From Dorea sp. CAG:317 (GTDB taxonomy: Bacteria > Bacillota > Clostridia > Lachnospirales > Lachnospiraceae), in contig FR892666.1 in assembly GCA_000433535.1 (NCBI GenBank), positions 125,817 to 189,816 of the forward strand: DNA of 64,000 nt. The letters are read 5' to 3'. The position numbers were made by a program, and so were the translations under genes. Positions 60,423 through 64,000 of this stretch are shown here, in pieces (within the stretch, counting starts at the first letter, position 1; each line of letters opens with the position of its first letter). The notes below the pieces were generated by a model. It did no database searches. It saw only the letters and a program-made list of their open reading frames with translations, and had not been told where the DNA came from.

Positions 60423-63400
60423 TTATTCTATGCTCTTCAGCGATTCTACCATATCGATTTTACGCAGTTTGAAATACATCACTCCATTTACGATCATGGA
60501 GAATAAAATCGTAAATATAAAGCTGTAAATGTAACTTGGAAGGTTGATAGTTCTTCCGAACATAGCTGCCGGGACTTCCACCGTTTCAATAATAAACAAG
60601 TGAAGAATCTTGCCAAGTCCTGCTCCCACGATTGTACCTATCAGCGTCAACAAAATATTTTCCCTATAGACATACGCTGCCACCTCCGGGTTGTAAAAGC
60701 CTAACACTCGCAAAGTTGCAAGCTCCCGCTTTCGTTCCGCTATGTTAATGGTATTCAAATTGTAAAGCACCACAAATGCCAGCATTCCGGCTGAAACGAT
60801 CAATACAATAATAACCAGATTCAAACTCTTAAGCATATCATTGAGCCGTTTTTCGATATCCTTCATATAACTTAAGCTCAATACTTCGTCCCTTGCAAGA
60901 ACCTTTTCCCCTGCTTCCTCCATCTGTTCTCTTGTGTAGTTATCCTGCACAGAAAACAACACTGTATTGTACTCCGGTTTTTCTCCATACACCTTTTCAT
61001 AATACTTAGGAGTAAGGTAGAGGTAATGTCCCATGTAGTTTTCACAAATATTTTGGATTACTATATCCTTATTTCCATCTTTTTCATCTTTAATGGAAAT
61101 CGTATCTCCCACCTTCGCATTCAGAAGTTTTGCCGTTTTCTCACTGATAATTGCGCCATCATCGGATAATTCATACGCTTCTTTTGTTTTACGGTCATGG
61201 AAATGCACATAATTCTCACTGTCCTTCGGCTGACCGAGCACCATTACATAAGTCTCTCTCTCATAACCGTCCTTTGTCAAAATGAGATTCTTCATATATG
61301 CGTCCATAAATCTGGCAATGTCTTGATTCTGCGCTAAGGACTCGGTTAATTCCCGGTGCTCGTCTTCACTTAGATCTTCTTGCAAAATCAAATTCCCATC
61401 ATAAGTCTGAATCTCGGTATATTGTATATCAGCAATCTCGAATACGGAATCCCGGATTCCATACCCTACAAGCATCAGCGCCATACAGCCGCCAATTCCG
61501 AATATAGTCATGAAAAACCGTTTCTTATAACGCATCAGATTACGAATCGTAGACTTCCATGTGAAATTAAGCCGTTTCCAGATAACTCCAACATACTCCA
61601 GAAGTACCCTCTTTCCAATCTTCGGAGCCGGAGGTCTCATCAGAGATGCCGGTTGTTCTCCCAGCTCCCGATAACAGGAAAATACTGTTGCCAGCATCGT
61701 ACAAGCCACTGCTGCAAGGGATGCCTCAATTGCATAGGACCAGTCATATGGTACCAGTATCTCAGGAATGTGCTGATACATAATTCCGTAAGCATATATG
61801 ATAATAAACGGAAGTACCTTCTCTCCGATCAGGAAACCAATGATGCTTCCTCCTGCTGTTGCAAGAAGCGCATAGCCCAGATATTTGGAAGCGATCGCCC
61901 ATTTACTGTAGCCAAGCGCTTTCATTGTACCGATCTGAGTTCGCTGTTCTTCTACCATTCGTGTCATACTTGTCAAACTGATCAGTGCGGCTACAAGGAA
62001 AAAGATAACCGGAAATACCTTACCAATCGCACGCATTCGATCTGCATTTTCCCCATATCCGTCATGCTCCGGAAGATTACTCCGGTCATATACATACCAC
62101 TTGGGATCTTCAATCTCTGCCAGTTCTTCCTCTGCATCCGCAATCTTAGCTTCTCCGTCTGCAATCTCGCCCTCTGCCTCTTTCTTGCCCTCTTCATATT
62201 CTACTTTGGCATCTTCAAGCGCCCGTTCATTTTCTGAAATTTCTGCTTCGCCGTCTGCAAGTTCCTGCTCTTTCTCATCAAGCTTCGCCCATCCGGATGA
62301 CAGTTGTCCTTTCCCCGTCTCAATCTGCGAATATGCATCGGAAAGCTGCTGCTTGCTGGAATCAAGCACTGCCTTCGTATCGGCAAGCTGCTGTTCTTTT
62401 GCCTCCAGTTCGGCCTTGGAATTATTTAACACGGTAAGCTTGGACTGATAGTCTTGTTCCTGCGTCTCCAGCTCTTCTAATCCCTTGTTTACCTCTGAGA
62501 TACCAGTCTCCAAGCCCTTGATAACAGGTCCCCATTTTTCTTGCCATTCTTTATGCTTTGTATCGTAATCCTCATCCTCAGGCCCCGGCTCCAGACTCAT
62601 AATATCGGCAAGCTGTCCTTCTAATTCCTTAAGTTTCCCCTGCGCTTCTTCCTTTGCCTCGTCTAATTGCTTCCGATACGCTTCAAGTCCTTCCTCGCCT
62701 TTCGCGATTTCTTCCAACGCTCCCGGTTTTGCCGCCTCAAACTGAGCAAGCCCTGCCTCGTAAGCTTCCGTTCCTTCCTGCCATTTTTTTAGTCCGCTGC
62801 TATATTGTGTTTTCGCTTCTGCAAGCTCATCTTCCTTGGAATTTAACGTTGTCTTAGCTGATGATATCTGACTTTTCCCGTCTGCAATCTGCTGTTTTGC
62901 TTCTGAAAGTTTAGCTTCACCATCATCAATCTGTGCTTTCGCATCATCCAGTTCTTCCTGAGCTTTCAGCTTCCCTTCTTCTAACTCTGCTTTTGCATCA
63001 TCAATTTCAGCCTGCGCATCATCCACAATTTCCTGCTTGCGGATTCGTCCCCGCTCTCCGGTAATCTCCTCAATCCGATCCAGAACGGTTTCGATTTTCC
63101 TATCATATTCTTCGGTATAAGCGGTTAAGTTCTCCGCCCCTTCTACCTGTACATACGCCTCCGTAAATACATCCAGTGCGAAGGTCTTCGCCGGAACAAA
63201 CATAAAACCGCTGACACTTCCGCTTCCAATGGTGGTAGAACCCCGCCCAAAGGAAATGTAACACGGGCTGTTCCCAATTCCTACAACCTTATATTTCTCC
63301 TGTTTCAACGTATCTGATACCGGATCATCCGTCCCGCTTTTTAAGGTAATCGTATCTCCCACCTTATAGCCCATATCATCATCTACCAGACACTCTCCGA

Positions 63401-63782
63401 TTTTCCCGGGCAGACGTCCTTCCGATACCGTCACATGATTCATATTTTCAGGAAGAGACATCACATGAAATACATATTGCTTCTTCTTTGTTTCACAGAG
63501 CATGTCCGCACTGTAAGCCCCTTCCACTCTTTCAACACCTTCTACTGCTTCTATGGCATCTATATCATCGTCTGTGATTCCGAAGGTACTAAGCGCCTGT
63601 ATATCCATCAATTCTTCCTGATCAAAATAATGGTCACCAGTTATACGCATGGACGGTTCAGAAGCGCGGATGCCGGAGAAAAAGGCAACTCCGAGCGCAA
63701 CAATAAAAAGAATCGACAGAAATCTGCCCGGACTCTTTCGGATTTCCATATAAAAATCTTTTCTTGTTGCTCTTGTGCCCAT
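60423..63782 (-). CDS. Giant FtsX-family ABC permease with long coiled coil
   Basis: A 1119-residue permease. Membrane segment 1 lies near 22-42 and an outer MacB-like domain at about 45-240. A coiled coil of about 310 residues follows (about 245-555), rich in Ala/Glu/Asp/Lys heptads (DDAKAELEEGKLKAQ, EDELAEAKTQYSSG). Then come the first FtsX domain (three segments, about 600-740), a second outer domain (about 800-980) and the last FtsX domain near 985-1110. The start has AGAGG upstream and follows the ATPase stop by 17 bp. The coiled coil would project beyond the membrane; substrate unknown. No terminator separates it from htpG. Confidence 0.9.
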   Translation of the reverse strand: MGTRATRKDFYMEIRKSPGRFLSILFIVALGVAFFSGIRASEPSMRITGDHYFDQEELMDIQALSTFGITDDDIDAIEAVEGVERVEGAYSADMLCETKKKQYVFHVMSLPENMNHVTVSEGRLPGKIGECLVDDDMGYKVGDTITLKSGTDDPVSDTLKQEKYKVVGIGNSPCYISFGRGSTTIGSGSVSGFMFVPAKTFALDVFTEAYVQVEGAENLTAYTEEYDRKIETVLDRIEEITGERGRIRKQEIVDDAQAEIDDAKAELEEGKLKAQEELDDAKAQIDDGEAKLSEAKQQIADGKSQISSAKTTLNSKEDELAEAKTQYSSGLKKWQEGTEAYEAGLAQFEAAKPGALEEIAKGEEGLEAYRKQLDEAKEEAQGKLKELEGQLADIMSLEPGPEDEDYDTKHKEWQEKWGPVIKGLETGISEVNKGLEELETQEQDYQSKLTVLNNSKAELEAKEQQLADTKAVLDSSKQQLSDAYSQIETGKGQLSSGWAKLDEKEQELADGEAEISENERALEDAKVEYEEGKKEAEGEIADGEAKIADAEEELAEIEDPKWYVYDRSNLPEHDGYGENADRMRAIGKVFPVIFFLVAALISLTSMTRMVEEQRTQIGTMKALGYSKWAIASKYLGYALLATAGGSIIGFLIGEKVLPFIIIYAYGIMYQHIPEILVPYDWSYAIEASLAAVACTMLATVFSCYRELGEQPASLMRPPAPKIGKRVLLEYVGVIWKRLNFTWKSTIRNLMRYKKRFFMTIFGIGGCMALMLVGYGIRDSVFEIADIQYTEIQTYDGNLILQEDLSEDEHRELTESLAQNQDIARFMDAYMKNLILTKDGYERETYVMVLGQPKDSENYVHFHDRKTKEAYELSDDGAIISEKTAKLLNAKVGDTISIKDEKDGNKDIVIQNICENYMGHYLYLTPKYYEKVYGEKPEYNTVLFSVQDNYTREQMEEAGEKVLARDEVLSLSYMKDIEKRLNDMLKSLNLVIIVLIVSAGMLAFVVLYNLNTINIAERKRELATLRVLGFYNPEVAAYVYRENILLTLIGTIVGAGLGKILHLFIIETVEVPAAMFGRTINLPSYIYSFIFTILFSMIVNGVMYFKLRKIDMVESLKSIE

Positions 63783-63799
63783 ATGCCACCTCTGATTTA

Positions 63800-64000
63800 T
63801 TACCACTCTATTGTCTCTACCGGAACCGGGGCTGGATTTTCAACAATTTTTGACACCCGTCCGTTTTTAATCTTGATGACGCGATCAGCCATCGGTGCGA
63901 TCGCCGAATTATGTGTGATCAGAACTACCGTCATGCCGCGTTTCCTACAAGTATCCTGAAGAAGTTTCAAAATAGCTTTGCCGGTATTATAATCAAGTGC
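63800..64000 (-). CDS. ABC transporter ATP-binding protein (5' end beyond window)
   Basis: The last 66 codons of an ATPase running off the right edge: ALDYNTGKAILKLLQ just after Walker B, VVLITHNSAIAPMADRVIKI with the switch His, then a C-terminal tail ending in ETIEW. It matches LolD/MacB-type ATPases and precedes the giant FtsX permease by 17 bp, so it is its motor subunit. Confidence 0.9.
   Translation of the reverse strand, partial: ALDYNTGKAILKLLQDTCRKRGMTVVLITHNSAIAPMADRVIKIKNGRVSKIVENPAPVPVETIEW

Noticed and set aside
1..64000. tRNA, rRNA, insertion sequences, prophage, attachment sites, replication origin
   Set aside because: None was recognised; no transposase, integrase, phage protein, cloverleaf or rRNA-like segment was found by reading.

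Overview
The window reads as chromosome of a low-to-moderate G+C Gram-positive anaerobe of class Clostridia, most likely family Lachnospiraceae. This rests on a PolC-type replicative polymerase behind ispG, AGGAGG-like ribosome binding sites almost everywhere, consensus sigma-A promoters, PadR, BlaI and CIRCE regulators, and families typical of this group (DUF4364, DUF5721, DUF1385, GerMN). I placed it by recognition of the encoded proteins; no database search was possible. No rRNA, tRNA, CRISPR array, insertion sequence or prophage was seen.

Layout. 1-6 kb: polC (cut by the window edge), ispG, small membrane and unknown proteins, an XRE regulator, and a DUF368 polyprenyl-phosphate flippase candidate. 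6-11 kb: two PLP aminotransferases (hisC and an aspartate-type enzyme), a DUF2156 protein and a surface 5'-nucleotidase. 11-16 kb: the translation/termination cluster rho, rpmE, DUF1385, prmC, prfA. 16-19 kb, plus strand: a radical SAM protein, a DUF4364 protein and a split chromate transporter pair. 19-29 kb: one tight minus-strand run comEA, response regulator, histidine kinase, GerMN lipoprotein, comEC, holA, lepA, hemW, which places two DNA-uptake proteins around a two-component system. 29-38 kb: arginine biosynthesis (argC-GNAT-argJ-argB-argD on minus, argG on plus) with matching ArgR-like boxes, enclosing a PadR-controlled SEDS-family protein.

38-47 kb: lspA, an S8 peptidase, a cytidylate-kinase-like protein, an NhaD-like antiporter, a divergent ClpX, ligA and a pseudouridine synthase. 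47-50 kb: DUF5721-blaI-blaR1, a beta-lactam sensing unit with no beta-lactamase beside it, behind a 98-nt imperfect palindrome. 50-53 kb: two unrecognised envelope proteins. 53-58 kb: a response regulator / kinase / ABC ATPase / FtsX permease module whose permease is split by a 76-bp tandem duplication. 58-64 kb: htpG with a perfect CIRCE element, then a very large coiled-coil FtsX permease and the end of its ATPase gene.

The most interesting signals are: (1) the split permease, whose two repeat copies differ only at synonymous sites, one of which creates a Shine-Dalgarno for the downstream half; (2) the SEDS protein with an N-terminal HAAS-like domain and a PadR regulator; (3) the ComEA/ComEC operon with an embedded two-component system; (4) a ClpX without the canonical RKH pore loop; (5) the long palindrome in front of the BlaI/BlaR1 operon.
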